A stretch of 64,000 nt of DNA, taken from contig JADCDI010000031.1 of the NCBI GenBank assembly GCA_020251025.1, forward strand, positions 116,655-180,654, read 5' to 3'. The position numbers were made by a program, and so were the translations under genes. The notes below the pieces were generated by a model. It was not told the DNA's origin and did not search any database. It saw only the letters and a list, made by a program, of their open reading frames with translations. This document shows positions 25,940 to 35,951 of this stretch, piece after piece (the stretch's first letter is position 1; each line of letters starts with the position of its first letter). Origin of the DNA: Rhodobacter sp. (lineage in GTDB: Bacteria > Pseudomonadota > Alphaproteobacteria > Rhodobacterales > Rhodobacteraceae).

Positions 25940-26848
25940 ATGCCGTCGAACGAGGACCGCCAGCGCGCCGCCAGCGCCCGCACAGGATGGGCCCTGTCGG
26001 CACCGGCGCTGCTGCTGCTGGGCTTTGCCGCCTCGGGGCCGCTTTTGATCGTGCTGGTCTATTCCTTTCTGACGCCGGGCGATTATGGCAATGTCGTGTG
26101 GAAATTCTCGCTGGACGGCTGGCGCGGCATCCTGTTCACCCGTGACATCTTCGACGGCACGCTGCACCTGGCCGATGCCAACCTGACGATCTTCTGGCGG
26201 TCGGTGAAGCTTTCGCTGCTGACCACGGCCATCACCTTTGCGGTTGGTTTTCCCACCGCGTGGTTCATCGCCACCCGGCCGGCGAAATCGCGGGCGCTGT
26301 GGCTGTTTCTGATCACCATTCCGTTCTGGACCAACCTCTTGATCCGCACCGTCGCGATCAACGAGGTGATCCGCAACGAAGGCATCATCAACACGCTGCT
26401 GATCTGGACCGGCCTGATCACCGAGCCGCTGCGCATCATCTACACCGACACGGCCGTGCTGATCGGCATGGCCTATGTCTATCTGCCGCTGATGGTCCTG
26501 CCGCTGTTTGCGGCGATCGACCGCTTTGACATGAAGCTGCTGGAAGCGGGGTATGATCTTTATGCCAGCCGCTGGCAGGTGCTGCGCCGGGTGATCCTGC
26601 CCATCGTCAAGCCGGGCATCGTGGCGGGATCGATCCTTGTCTTTGTCCCTTCGCTGGGGGCCTATGTCACGCCGCGCGTTCTGGGCGGCGGCAAGAACAT
26701 GATGATCGGCAATTTCATCGAGCTGCAGTTCGGTGCCGGGCGCAACTGGCCGCTGGGGGCGGCCCTGTCGATGACCCTGCTGATCATCGTCACGATTGCC
26801 CTGCTGATTTACGTGCGCGCCGCCAACCGGGGGTCCCCGCATGGCTGA
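25940..26848 (+). CDS. potB: Polyamine-type ABC transporter permease B
   Basis: A 302-residue inner-membrane permease with about six transmembrane segments (first at about 18-40). The EAA loop, which docks with the ATPase, is LEAGYDLYASRWQVLRRVILP (about 198-218). It pairs with PotC to form the channel. The ATG at 25940 follows the potA stop by 2 bp. The 3' end overlaps the start of potC by 8 bp. Confidence 0.92.
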   Translation: MPSNEDRQRAASARTGWALSAPALLLLGFAASGPLLIVLVYSFLTPGDYGNVVWKFSLDGWRGILFTRDIFDGTLHLADANLTIFWRSVKLSLLTTAITFAVGFPTAWFIATRPAKSRALWLFLITIPFWTNLLIRTVAINEVIRNEGIINTLLIWTGLITEPLRIIYTDTAVLIGMAYVYLPLMVLPLFAAIDRFDMKLLEAGYDLYASRWQVLRRVILPIVKPGIVAGSILVFVPSLGAYVTPRVLGGGKNMMIGNFIELQFGAGRNWPLGAALSMTLLIIVTIALLIYVRAANRGSPHG

Positions 26849-27644
26849 GCGCGCCTTTTCCGCAACCCGCCTTCCGGGCTTTGCCATGATCGCCGTCGCG
26901 GTCTTTCTGGTGCTTTACCTGCCGATCTTCACGCTGGTCATCTTTTCCTTCAACGATGCCAACTCGGTGGCGATCTGGGGCGGGTTTTCGCTGCGCTGGT
27001 ATCAGATCGCCTGGGCGAATGATGCGGTGAAGGAAGCTGCGGTCCGGTCCCTGATCATTGCAACATCGGCCGCGCTGATTGCCACCACGGTCGCAACCAT
27101 GGCAGCCCTGGGCACGACGCGCCGCGCGGCGTTCAAGGGGCAGACCCTGATCTATGTGATCATCAACCAGCCGCTGATGGTGCCGGAAATTGTCACCGCC
27201 GTGGCGCTGCTCATCTTCTTTGGCTTCATCAAGGTGACAACCGGTTACCAGGGCCTGGGCTATCTGATTGCGGCCCATTCGGCCTTTTGCGTGCCCTTTG
27301 CCTATCTGCCGATCCGGGCGCGGCTGGAAGGGATGGATCTGAGCCTGGAAACAGCGGCGGCCGACCTTTATGCCACGCCCTGGCAGACCTTCCGCAAGGT
27401 GACCCTTCCGCTGCTGCTGCCGGGCATCATCGCCGGGGCGATGCTGGCCTTTGTCATTTCGCTGGACGATGTCGTGATCACCGAATTCGTCAAATCCGGC
27501 GGACAGGATACGCTGCCCACCTATATGCTGGGCCAGATCCGCCGCGCGGTGACGCCGGATGTCAACGCCATCTCCACCGCCCTGCTGGTGCTGACCGTTC
27601 TTCTGCTGACCGTCTTCTTTCTTCTGACCAGAACGCGGGACTGA
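26841..27644 (+). CDS. potC: Polyamine-type ABC transporter permease C
   Basis: A 267-residue permease with a leading membrane helix (GFAMIAVAVFLVLYLPIFTL) and FSFNDANS, a motif common in PotC. The EAA loop is ETAAADLYATPWQTFRKVTLP. SLDDVVITEFVKSGGQDTLPTYM near residues 211-233 is typical of PotC/PotI proteins. It overlaps the upstream permease gene, so the two are translated together. Confidence 0.92.
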   Translation: MAERAFSATRLPGFAMIAVAVFLVLYLPIFTLVIFSFNDANSVAIWGGFSLRWYQIAWANDAVKEAAVRSLIIATSAALIATTVATMAALGTTRRAAFKGQTLIYVIINQPLMVPEIVTAVALLIFFGFIKVTTGYQGLGYLIAAHSAFCVPFAYLPIRARLEGMDLSLETAAADLYATPWQTFRKVTLPLLLPGIIAGAMLAFVISLDDVVITEFVKSGGQDTLPTYMLGQIRRAVTPDVNAISTALLVLTVLLLTVFFLLTRTRD

Positions 27645-27688
27645 ACCCGCCCGCCATGCCGAAACCCCCATCAACAAGGAGCCTGACC

Positions 27689-28714
27689 GTGAAGACACTC
27701 ATGACCGCAACCGCCCTGCTGCTGGCGACATCCGCGCTGGCCAGCGCCGAAGGGGTTCTGAACCTCTACAACTGGGGCAACTACACCAGCCCCGAACTGC
27801 TGGCAAAGTTCGAGGCCGAGACCGGCATCAAGGTAACCGTCACCGATTACGACAGCAACGATACGGCACTGGCCAAGGTCGAGGCCGGTGGCAGCGGCTT
27901 TGACCTTGTCGTGCCTTCGGCCAATTACGTGCCGATCTTTGTCGAAAAGGGGCTGATCCAGGAGCTTGACCTGACCCGGCTTGCCAACCACGGCAATATC
28001 GCGCCCGAATGGGTGGATGTGCCCTGGGACAAGGGGCGCAAGTTCACCATTCCCTGGCAGTGGGGATCAACGGGCATTGCCGTGAACACCTCGGTCTACA
28101 AGGGCGATCCGAACACCTCGGCGGTCTTTCTTGAGGTGCCGGACGAGCTGAAGGGCAAGATCAACGTCGTTCCCGAAATGAATGACATCGTGAACCTTGC
28201 GATCATGTATGTCGGCGGAGAGCCCTGCACCGAAGATACCGAAGTGCTGAAGAAGGCCCGTGACGCGCTGCTGGCCGCCAAGCCCGACTGGCTGTCGATG
28301 GACTATGGCGCAACCGAAAAGATGTCGAACAATGACTGGGCGGCTTCGGTGAACTGGAACGGGTCCAGCATGCGGATCCGCCTGGCGAACCCGGATGTGG
28401 TCTTCGGCTATCCGAAGGAAGGCTATCCGCTGTTCATGGATTCGGTTGCCCTGCTGAAGGACGCCCAGAATGTCGATGAGGCCTACAAGTTTCTGGATTT
28501 CATCATGATCCCGGAAAACGCGGCGATGATTTCCAGCTTTGCGCGCTATGCCAACGGCATCGCCGGGTCTGAACCCTTCATGCCGGAAGACATGAAGACC
28601 GCACCCGAGGTTGTGGTGCCCGAAGAGTTCCGCGCGGCGGGCCGTTTTCTGCCCACCTGTTCGCCCAAGGCCACGGAATACGTGACCGCGATCTGGACCG
28701 AACTGCAGAAGTAG
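27689..28714 (+). CDS. potD: Polyamine-type periplasmic binding protein
   Basis: A solute-binding protein of about 341 residues with a signal peptide (MKTLMTATALLLATSALASA, cleavage near 20). The mature start LNLYNWGNYTSPELLAKFEAETG is the classical PotD/PotF opening. Aromatic and acidic residues in VVPSANYVPIF and WGSTGIAVN line the polyamine pocket in characterised homologues. The GTG at 27689 has AAGGAG 7 bp upstream; the frame runs open far to the left, but that part overlaps potC. The gene ends before a GC-rich hairpin block. Confidence 0.92.
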   Translation: MKTLMTATALLLATSALASAEGVLNLYNWGNYTSPELLAKFEAETGIKVTVTDYDSNDTALAKVEAGGSGFDLVVPSANYVPIFVEKGLIQELDLTRLANHGNIAPEWVDVPWDKGRKFTIPWQWGSTGIAVNTSVYKGDPNTSAVFLEVPDELKGKINVVPEMNDIVNLAIMYVGGEPCTEDTEVLKKARDALLAAKPDWLSMDYGATEKMSNNDWAASVNWNGSSMRIRLANPDVVFGYPKEGYPLFMDSVALLKDAQNVDEAYKFLDFIMIPENAAMISSFARYANGIAGSEPFMPEDMKTAPEVVVPEEFRAAGRFLPTCSPKATEYVTAIWTELQK

Positions 28715-28727
28715 GCGGCCGCACGGG

Positions 28728-28780
28728 GTGCGGGGGCCGCGCCCCCGCATCCGCAGCCGAAAGCGGGGGGCCAGCCCCCC
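28728..28780. terminator. Double GC hairpin after potD
   Basis: Two inverted repeats lie in tandem. GCGGGGGC pairs with GCCCCCGC around CGC, and GCGGGGGG pairs with CCCCCCGC around CCAG. They sit between potD and the second amidase, next to repeat copy 3. There is no T-run. They may slow transcription or protect the 3' end of the transporter mRNA. Confidence 0.5.
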
Positions 28781-28783
28781 GCG

Positions 28784-28813
28784 CCCCCCGGGATATTTGT
28801 GAACAGATAATGG
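28784..28813 (+). repeat. Dispersed GATATTT repeat, copy 3
   Basis: Plus-strand copy: CCCCCCGGGATATTTGTGAA followed by CAGATAATGG. It directly follows the double hairpin and ends 8 bp before the amidase start codon, so it forms that gene's leader. Confidence 0.65.
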
Positions 28814-28820
28814 GGGGGGC

Positions 28821-30245
28821 ATGCCCGTGATCAATCTGTCGGCATCCGAACTGTCCCGGCGCATCGCGGCGCGTGATCTGGCCCCGTCCGAGGTGATGGC
28901 GGCGTTTCTGGGGCAGATTGCGGCGCTGAACCCCGAAATCAACGCGGTTGTTTCCCTGCGCGACCCCGATCTGCTGATGGCCGAAGCGCGGGCGGCAGAT
29001 GATGCGCCGCGCCGGGGCTGGCTGCACGGCCTGCCCTTTGCCGTGAAGGACCTGCAGGCGGTGGCCGGGCTGCGCTGCACCTCGGGATTTCAGGGGTTTG
29101 CCGATGTGGTGCCCAAGGCCGATGACATGCTGCCGCGCCGGCTGCGCGCGGCGGGGGCGATTTTCATCGGCATGACCAATGTGCCCGAATTCGGCCTTGG
29201 CTCGCACAGCTTCAACCCGGTCCACGGGGTGACGGGCAATCCCTATGCGCCGTCGCGCAGCGCGGGCGGATCATCGGGCGGGGCGGCGGCGGCACTGGCG
29301 GCGCGGATGGTGCCGGTTGCAGACGGGTCCGACGCGATGGGATCGCTGCGCAACCCGGCCGCCTTTTGCAACGTCTACGGCTTTCGTCCCAGCGTCGGTC
29401 TGGTGCCGTCCGACCCGACGGGCGACACATTCCTGCACCCGCTGGCCACGGATGGCCCCATGGCGCGCTGCCCCGGGGACCTGGCCCGGCTGCTGGAAGT
29501 GCTGGCAGTGCCGTCGCCCGCCGATCCGCACGCCCGCCCGTGGGAGCCCTTTGCCTCGGCGCTGGATGCGGATGTTGCGGGGCAGCGCATCGGCTGGCTG
29601 GGGGACTGGGGCGGGGCCTATGCCACCGATCCCGGCATTCTGGAAACCTGCGAGGCCGCCCTTGGCACCTTTGCCGATCTGGGCTGCCGGGTGGAGCCTG
29701 TCAGCCCGCCCTTTCCCGCCGCGCGGCTGTGGGATGCGTGGATCACCCTGCGCAACTGGTCCCGCGTTGCCGGTCTTGGCGGTCTTTACCGGGACGCTGC
29801 GATGCGCCCGCTGCTGAAACCCGAAATCATTGGCGAGATCGAGGCGGGTCTTGCCCTGTCGGCTGCCGACATTCAGCGCGCCAGCGTGATCCGGTCCGAC
29901 TGGTTCACGACCCTGGCCGGGCTTTTTTCCCGCCATGATGCGCTGGTGCTTCCAGCGGCCCAGGTCTGGCCGTTCCCCAAGCTGTCCCGCTACCCCACCG
30001 AGATCGCCGGGCGGGCCATGGACAGCTATCACCGCTGGATGGAGATCACGGTGCCGGTCAGCCTGGCGGGGCTGCCCGCGCTGGCCGCACCGGCCGGTTT
30101 CGGCCCGCAGGGGCTGCCCACCGGCCTGCAGATTTTCGGACCGCGCGGCAGTGACCGGCGCCTTCTGCGGCTGGGTCAGGCGTGGCACCGGGCCACAGAC
30201 TGGCCAAACCGCAGGCCGCCGCCGGGCGTTCAGACCAGCGGATAG
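28821..30245 (+). CDS. Second amidase signature family hydrolase
   Basis: A 474-residue amidase. The triad is Lys76 (LPFAVKDLQ), the cis-Ser in AGGSSGGAAAALAA (151/152) and nucleophile Ser175 in GSDAMGSLRNPAAF. It is clearly diverged from the other amidase in this window. The start is the ATG at 28821, with a G-rich stretch before it. Its place behind potABCD suggests that it acts on an imported amide, but the substrate is unknown. It converges with the 2',3'-cyclic phosphodiesterase gene and overlaps its end by 16 bp. Confidence 0.9.
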   Translation: MPVINLSASELSRRIAARDLAPSEVMAAFLGQIAALNPEINAVVSLRDPDLLMAEARAADDAPRRGWLHGLPFAVKDLQAVAGLRCTSGFQGFADVVPKADDMLPRRLRAAGAIFIGMTNVPEFGLGSHSFNPVHGVTGNPYAPSRSAGGSSGGAAAALAARMVPVADGSDAMGSLRNPAAFCNVYGFRPSVGLVPSDPTGDTFLHPLATDGPMARCPGDLARLLEVLAVPSPADPHARPWEPFASALDADVAGQRIGWLGDWGGAYATDPGILETCEAALGTFADLGCRVEPVSPPFPAARLWDAWITLRNWSRVAGLGGLYRDAAMRPLLKPEIIGEIEAGLALSAADIQRASVIRSDWFTTLAGLFSRHDALVLPAAQVWPFPKLSRYPTEIAGRAMDSYHRWMEITVPVSLAGLPALAAPAGFGPQGLPTGLQIFGPRGSDRRLLRLGQAWHRATDWPNRRPPPGVQTSG

Positions 30246-30772
30246 CGCGCCAGCGCGCTGTAGCGCGCGGCATCGCGCAGGCGGGTCGATTCGAAGAGGA
30301 CGATCTCGCGCACCGGCACGGGTCCGGCGCGGAACCCGCCCTGATCCACCACCGCGCGCTCCAGCCGCATCGCCGCTTCTGGCCCCGGGGGGGGGAACCG
30401 GCCCAGCGTGATGTGGGGCACAAAGCGGCGCGCCCCGGTCTGCACGCCGGCCCGGCGTGCGGCCCCTTCCACCTTGCGCTGCACCTGCAGCAGCGGCGCA
30501 TCGGGGACCACCCTTGCATAGACCAGGCGGGGACGGTCACCGCCGAACATGTCCAGACCCGACAGCGACAGGGAAAACGCCGGCAGGCGCAGGTCCGAAA
30601 GCGCCTCGTGCACCTGTTCCAGCCGGCGTTCGGGCACCTCGCCCAGAAAGGTCAGCGTCAGGTGCAACGCCTCTGCCGGTTCGCGGCGCGGCAGCGGCAG
30701 CAGGAATTGCTGCACGGCCAAGGCTGACCGCGTCGCATCGTCCGGTTCAACGGCAACGAAGGCCCGGATCAT
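30230..30772 (-). CDS. thpR: RNA 2',3'-cyclic phosphodiesterase
   Basis: A 180-residue 2H phosphoesterase (ThpR/LigT). The two catalytic motifs are HLTLTF (about 38-43) and HITLGRF (about 119-125). It opens RNA 2',3'-cyclic phosphates. The start at 30772 gives MIRAFVAVEPD, typical of the family; longer starts are inside the upstream gene. The ATG overlaps the AcuC stop by 4 bp, showing translational coupling. Confidence 0.9.
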   Translation of the reverse strand: MIRAFVAVEPDDATRSALAVQQFLLPLPRREPAEALHLTLTFLGEVPERRLEQVHEALSDLRLPAFSLSLSGLDMFGGDRPRLVYARVVPDAPLLQVQRKVEGAARRAGVQTGARRFVPHITLGRFPPPGPEAAMRLERAVVDQGGFRAGPVPVREIVLFESTRLRDAARYSALARYPLV

Positions 30773-31935
30773 CGGCGCGCCAGCGCCGCCAGCCGGTCGG
30801 CGACCTCGGGGCGGACCGGACCTTCGCGGGGAACGTCGCGCAGGGTTGTCATCAGATGCGGTGCCGGCGGTTTGCGCCCTTGCGCCAGCGCAGCCAACAC
30901 ATCCTGCGCCGCCGCAGGAAGCCTGTCGGGTATCTCCTGCCCGCAAAGGGTTGCCCAGACGCCGGTCCAGCAGCGCCCCACCGACCAGGGATCATAGCCG
31001 CCCCCGCCAAGAACAAGATAGCGCGGGCTGAGCGGGCGCAGCGCGGCCACGACGGACCAGTGCGCGTTGTTGGACAGCGACAGGCGCGACAGGGGGTCTT
31101 CTTCCAGCGCGTCCGCCCCGCATTGCAGCACGATGGCCCCGGGCCGGAAGGCCGCGACCCGGGGCAGGATCAGCCGGTCAAGCACCGCGCGCATCTCGGT
31201 GTCGTTGAAGCCGCGCGGCACCGGCAGGTTAAAGCAGTTGCCGCAGCCGTCATCGCAAAGACGCCCCGTAAAGGGCCAGCGCCCTTCTTCGTGGACGGAA
31301 ATCAGCAGTGCTTCGGGGTCTTCGGCAAAGGCGGATTCCACGCCGTCGCAATGATGCGCATCGATATCGACATAGGCGATGCGCCGCACCCCCGCCCGCC
31401 GCAGCACCAGCATCGCCAGCACCGGGTCGTTGGTATAGCAAAAGCCGTTCGCGCGACCGGGCAGGCCATGGTGCGTGCCACCGGCGGGGACGTAGATGAC
31501 CCCGGAATGGCGCAGCAGTTCGGCGGCCAGCATCGCGCCCCCGGCAGAGGTTGCCGGACGGCGGAAAACCTCAGGGAAGACCGGGTTGGACACCGTGCCC
31601 AGATGATAGCGCGCCCGGTCTTCGGGTGTTGCGACGCCGCGTTCTTCTGCGGCCTGCAGGGCGGCAAGATAATCGGGTTCATGCCACAGGGCCAGCGCCG
31701 CCGGCTTGGCACGGGGGCTGCGGCGGAACCGCGAGGCGGGCAGCCATCCCAGCGCATGGGACAGGTCCATCACCGTCGACACGCGCGGAATCGACAGCGG
31801 GTGCCCGTGACCATAGCTTGAGGCGCGGTAGATCTCCGCGCCGACCAGAAGAGGGCCTGCGGCGCAGGTCAGTTCAGAAGGGGCTCGATCTTGGAAGTGA
31901 TTGCCGCCGAGGTCGGATTTGTCAGGGAACCCCAT
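30769..31935 (-). CDS. AcuC-like histone deacetylase family protein
   Basis: A zinc-dependent deacetylase of the AcuC/HDAC superfamily, about 365-388 residues. Catalytic and zinc residues are seen in PAGGTHHGLPGRANGFCYTND, VDIDAHHCDGVE and QCGADAL, with LGGGGYD near the end. The family N-terminus is LLVGAEIYRASSYGHGHPLS. No ATG or GTG stands in front of that block. The only in-frame ATG, at 31935, lies inside the peroxidase gene and adds about 28 unusual residues. A CTG at 31870-31872 overlaps the peroxidase stop (CTGA) and is an alternative start. Function may be protein or polyamine deacetylation. Confidence 0.85.
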   Translation of the reverse strand: MGFPDKSDLGGNHFQDRAPSELTCAAGPLLVGAEIYRASSYGHGHPLSIPRVSTVMDLSHALGWLPASRFRRSPRAKPAALALWHEPDYLAALQAAEERGVATPEDRARYHLGTVSNPVFPEVFRRPATSAGGAMLAAELLRHSGVIYVPAGGTHHGLPGRANGFCYTNDPVLAMLVLRRAGVRRIAYVDIDAHHCDGVESAFAEDPEALLISVHEEGRWPFTGRLCDDGCGNCFNLPVPRGFNDTEMRAVLDRLILPRVAAFRPGAIVLQCGADALEEDPLSRLSLSNNAHWSVVAALRPLSPRYLVLGGGGYDPWSVGRCWTGVWATLCGQEIPDRLPAAAQDVLAALAQGRKPPAPHLMTTLRDVPREGPVRPEVADRLAALARR

Positions 31936-32396
31936 GTTGCAACCACGTCTCCGTCAGGCCCCAGCAGCACCTTGTTGAAATTCCAGCCGGGAACAAAGCC
32001 GTATTCCTTTTTCAGCCAGAGATAAAAGGGGTGGGCCGCGCTGCCTGTGACCGATGTGATTTCTGTCATCGGCAGGGTCAGGTCGAAATTGGCCGCACAA
32101 TACTCTTTCACGGCGGCATCATCCGCCAGTTCCTGGTTGAAGTCATTCGACGGCACGGCCAGAACCACCAGGCCCTGCGCGCCATATGTATCCTGAAGGG
32201 TCTGCAGATCATCATACTGCCCGGAAAACCCGCAAAGCGATGCGGTGTTCACGACCAGCACCGGCTGCCCGGAAAAACTGCCCAGATCGATCATCCCGCC
32301 ATCGATCGAGTTGAACCGGAACCCGGCCCCGGCCTGCGACCCCGTGACAAGGGCAGCCGAAAAAACGGCAGCAGCAGCGATCAGTCTGAATGTCAT
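31869..32396 (-). CDS. Secreted glutathione peroxidase-like protein
   Basis: A 175-residue thiol peroxidase of the GPx family with an N-terminal signal peptide (MTFRLIAAAAVFSAALVTGSQAGA), so probably periplasmic. The peroxidatic cysteine is Cys55 in NTASLCGFSGQY. The conserved Gln and Trp regions are in VPSNDFNQEL and WNFNKVLLGPDG. A GGGGAAGACGGGG stretch directly before the ATG supports this start over one 13 codons upstream. It likely reduces hydroperoxides with thioredoxin-like partners. Confidence 0.87.
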   Translation of the reverse strand: MTFRLIAAAAVFSAALVTGSQAGAGFRFNSIDGGMIDLGSFSGQPVLVVNTASLCGFSGQYDDLQTLQDTYGAQGLVVLAVPSNDFNQELADDAAVKEYCAANFDLTLPMTEITSVTGSAAHPFYLWLKKEYGFVPGWNFNKVLLGPDGDVVATWGSLTNPTSAAITSKIEPLLN

Positions 32397-32585
32397 CCCC
32401 GTCTTCCCCGGCACAAAAGGCTGTTGCGACATCACAGCGCAGGAATTAGGGGCAGTCTTCTTCGCGGCAAGGTCAACCTTGACGACAAGCGATCAAGGTC
32501 CAGAACCTTGCAACAGACAATGCCTGCCGCAGATGCAGGCTCCTGATCCGGGGATGCCGCCATATCATCAGAACGCAAAGATACG

Positions 32586-33077
32586 GTGCGGCCTGTCCGA
32601 AGCCCGGGCGCGGTCGGCGTCCAATCCGGGGCGCTGTGCTGGCGGTGGCAGGGGAGCGATCTGAAGGTTCTTCTGGTTACCAGCCGGGATACCGGGCGCT
32701 GGATCATTCCCAAAGGCCACCTGATCCCCGATCTGACACCCGAGGCATCGGCGGCGCGCGAAGCCTGGGAGGAAGCGGGGGTTGAGGGCGAGGTCGCCGA
32801 ACGTCCCGTCGGCGTGTTCACCTATGACAAGGCCATGGGTCCGGGGCAGGCCATTGCCTGCATTGTCACAGTCTATCCGCTTCGGGTCACGCACCTTCGC
32901 AACCGCTTTCCGGAAAGGCTGCAGCGCCAACGCAAATGGTTCGCGCCCGAAAGGGCCGCTGCGAAAGTGGCCGAACCCGGGTTGCGCGATATCCTCAGGG
33001 CCTTTTCGGCCCCGCAGCCGCCACCGGGCGGGCAGGGCAGGGCCAAAGGCGCGGCGGACAAGACCGCGCCGAGTTGA
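32586..33077 (+). CDS. Nudix hydrolase
   Basis: A 163-residue Nudix protein. The Nudix box is in KGHLIPDLTPEASAAREAWEEAGVEG; the glycine-to-glutamate spacing is longer than the standard GX5E, as in DIPP-like members. The core REAWEEAG with metal-binding glutamates is intact. GRWIIPKGH precedes it. The substrate may be a dinucleoside or inositol polyphosphate, judging from the subfamily. A GTG start is used and the ribosome binding site is weak. Confidence 0.87.
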   Translation: MRPVRSPGAVGVQSGALCWRWQGSDLKVLLVTSRDTGRWIIPKGHLIPDLTPEASAAREAWEEAGVEGEVAERPVGVFTYDKAMGPGQAIACIVTVYPLRVTHLRNRFPERLQRQRKWFAPERAAAKVAEPGLRDILRAFSAPQPPPGGQGRAKGAADKTAPS

Positions 33078-33136
33078 AACCGGGCCACAGGCGGCATAGG
33101 TCTTGGCCAAGACAGGCAATCGGACATCGCGGCATC

Positions 33137-33565
33137 ATGATCAGATACGCCATAAAATGCTCGGCCGGTCATTCCTTCGACAGCTGGTTCCAGTCTGCCG
33201 CAGCTTATGAGGCACTGATCGGCGCGGGCCGCGTCACCTGTCCGATCTGCGGCAGCGTCAGGGTGGAGAAGGGCCTGATGGCCCCTGCCGTCCGCCTGTC
33301 CGATGCGGCAGCGCCCGCAGACCGGCCGCTGGATGCGCCGGGCACGGATGTAGAGGCAGCCCTTGCGGCCCTGCGCCGCCAGATCGAGGCCAATTCCGAC
33401 TATGTCGGCCTGAACTTTGCCGCCGAGGCGCGCCGCATTCACGCTGGGGACGCGCCCGAACGCGCCATTTACGGCGAAGCCCGCGCCGACGAGGCGCGCG
33501 CCCTGATTGAAGAGGGGGTGCCGGTTGCCCCCCTGCCTTTCGTGCCGGGACGCAAGGCCAACTGA
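33137..33565 (+). CDS. DUF1178 family protein
   Basis: A 142-residue conserved protein. Cys8, His12, Cys35 and Cys38 (IKCSAGHSF and VTCPICGS) suggest a zinc-ribbon-like metal site. The C-terminal half is helical, with LRRQIEANSDYVGLNFAAEARRIHAGD. The family is widespread in proteobacteria and has no known role. The ATG at 33137 gives the canonical MIRYAIKC start; the longer frame upstream overlaps the Nudix gene. Confidence 0.88.
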   Translation: MIRYAIKCSAGHSFDSWFQSAAAYEALIGAGRVTCPICGSVRVEKGLMAPAVRLSDAAAPADRPLDAPGTDVEAALAALRRQIEANSDYVGLNFAAEARRIHAGDAPERAIYGEARADEARALIEEGVPVAPLPFVPGRKAN

Positions 33566-33698
33566 ACGCCGCGACCGGCCCGACAGATCAGCGCCGGGCG
33601 AGGGCGGCATCCAGATCCCGGGGGCCGGATATGCTGGCCAAGGGCTGCGCGGCAAGCCTGCCGTCCCGCAGCGGCAGGACGCGCGTCACCCATGCCCA

Positions 33699-34270
33699 GC
33701 CGGGGTCGGGCGCTGGCCTCTGTATCGCCCGGACCTGCCGGTCTGTAGGCCACTGTCCCGTGCGGGCGGAGGGAAACGCGGGTCGCGTTTCCTCATCCCG
33801 CCCGGAGGGGGGAAGGCACTTTCACCGCTTCTCTGGCAGGGGCCATCGCCCCTGCCACAGCGAAGCGCCGTTATCAGGAGCGGCCGGGGGGCCAAAGCTC
33901 CCGGCCAGCGCCCGCCCCGCCCCTGGCGGGCGCTTCGCTCCCGCCGGGGCGGGCGCTGGCCTCTGCTTATCCCGGACCTGCCGGTCTACGGGGCACCGTC
34001 CCGAGCGGGCGGGGGAAACGCGATGCGTTTCCTGATCCCGCCCGGACGGGCGACAGCACCTTCACCGCTTCAATGGCAAGGGCCATCGCCCCTGCCACAG
34101 CGCTGCGCCTGGATCAGGACCGGCCGGGGGCCAAAGCCCCCGGCCAGCGCCCGCCCCGCCATCCCTGCCCGCCCCGCGCCCCCGGCGGGCGCTGAGCTGC
34201 CGTTGTGCGGGCAGCACGGGTCTTTGCGCAAGCGTCGCGCAGGGGCAGGGGGCAACGCGGGTCGCGTTTC
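33699..34270. repeat. Tandem ~244-bp repeat block, 2 full copies and a partial third
   Basis: Copy A (33699-33942) and copy B (33943-34180) share long stretches, for example GGACCTGCCGGTCT, CACCGCTTC and GGGCCATCGCCCCTGCCACA, at a period of 244 bp. A degenerate third start (34181-34270) keeps ACGCGGGTCGCGTTTCC. Each copy contains inverted repeats, for example GGAAACGC/GCGTTTCC. The whole 33566-34749 gap has no credible protein-coding gene: open frames are Arg/Pro-rich and differ between copies. Confidence 0.7.
33903..33961. repeat. 16-bp perfect inverted repeat within the tandem block
   Basis: GGCCAGCGCCCGCCCC (33903-33918) is the exact reverse complement of GGGGCGGGCGCTGGCC (33946-33961), with 27 bp between. 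The core GGCCAGCGCC/GGCGCTGGCC recurs in both orientations at about 34142, 34384 and 34484, so a large folded RNA or cruciform is possible. Confidence 0.75.
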
Positions 34271-34749
34271 CCCCCGCAAGCAGAGGCAATCCCTCTTCCC
34301 CGGTCGGGAAGATTTTCCGGCAGGCAAGCGGTCGGATTGCCTTCAAGCACCCCGCCAGGGACCCGTCATGCCAGAAAAACGCAGGCCAGCGCCCGACAGG
34401 GGCGGATACCGGCCGGTCGTCTTGGCCCCCGGCGGGCGGGTGGAAGGCGCAGCGCAGGGCCGGGGTGCTGGCCCCGGCCGGAAGGCGCTGGCCTGTGGCA
34501 GAGTTTCCCGTCTTCCACCCGACGGTTCACGCGGCAGATATGTTGCCCGCCAGCCGGCCAGGGGCAGGCGCACCCGGCTTGTCAGAATGTGCAACGCGCA
34601 GCGCGCGGCGTCTGCAACCGCCTTAGCCGCTGCATTCGGGAAAGTCAGATGACGCCGAGATCTGCCCAGCCCCCCCGGCGGCGTCACACGAAGGTTCCGT
34701 TCCTGACCGCAAGCGGCTATATGGGCCGGATACACCCCCCGAGGATGCC

Positions 34750-35919
<1,170 letters not shown>

Positions 35920-35924
35920 CAGGT

Positions 35925-35937
35925 GGGGCTTTGCCCC
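35925..35937. terminator. Small hairpin after rlmN
   Basis: GGGGC (35925-35929) and GCCCC (35933-35937) around TTT, 6 bp past the rlmN stop. It has no T-run and is short, so it is only a possible terminator. Confidence 0.35.
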
Positions 35938-35951
35938 CGATGCCCACTGTG

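Noticed and set aside
33507..34652. 381-codon plus-strand frame through the tandem repeats
   Set aside because: The reading frame is not kept equivalent between the repeat copies (the 244-bp period is not a multiple of three), and the translation is low-complexity Arg/Pro/Gly sequence.
33566..34749. CRISPR array
   Set aside because: The unit is 244 bp, with no short identical repeats separated by unique spacers and no cas genes in the window.
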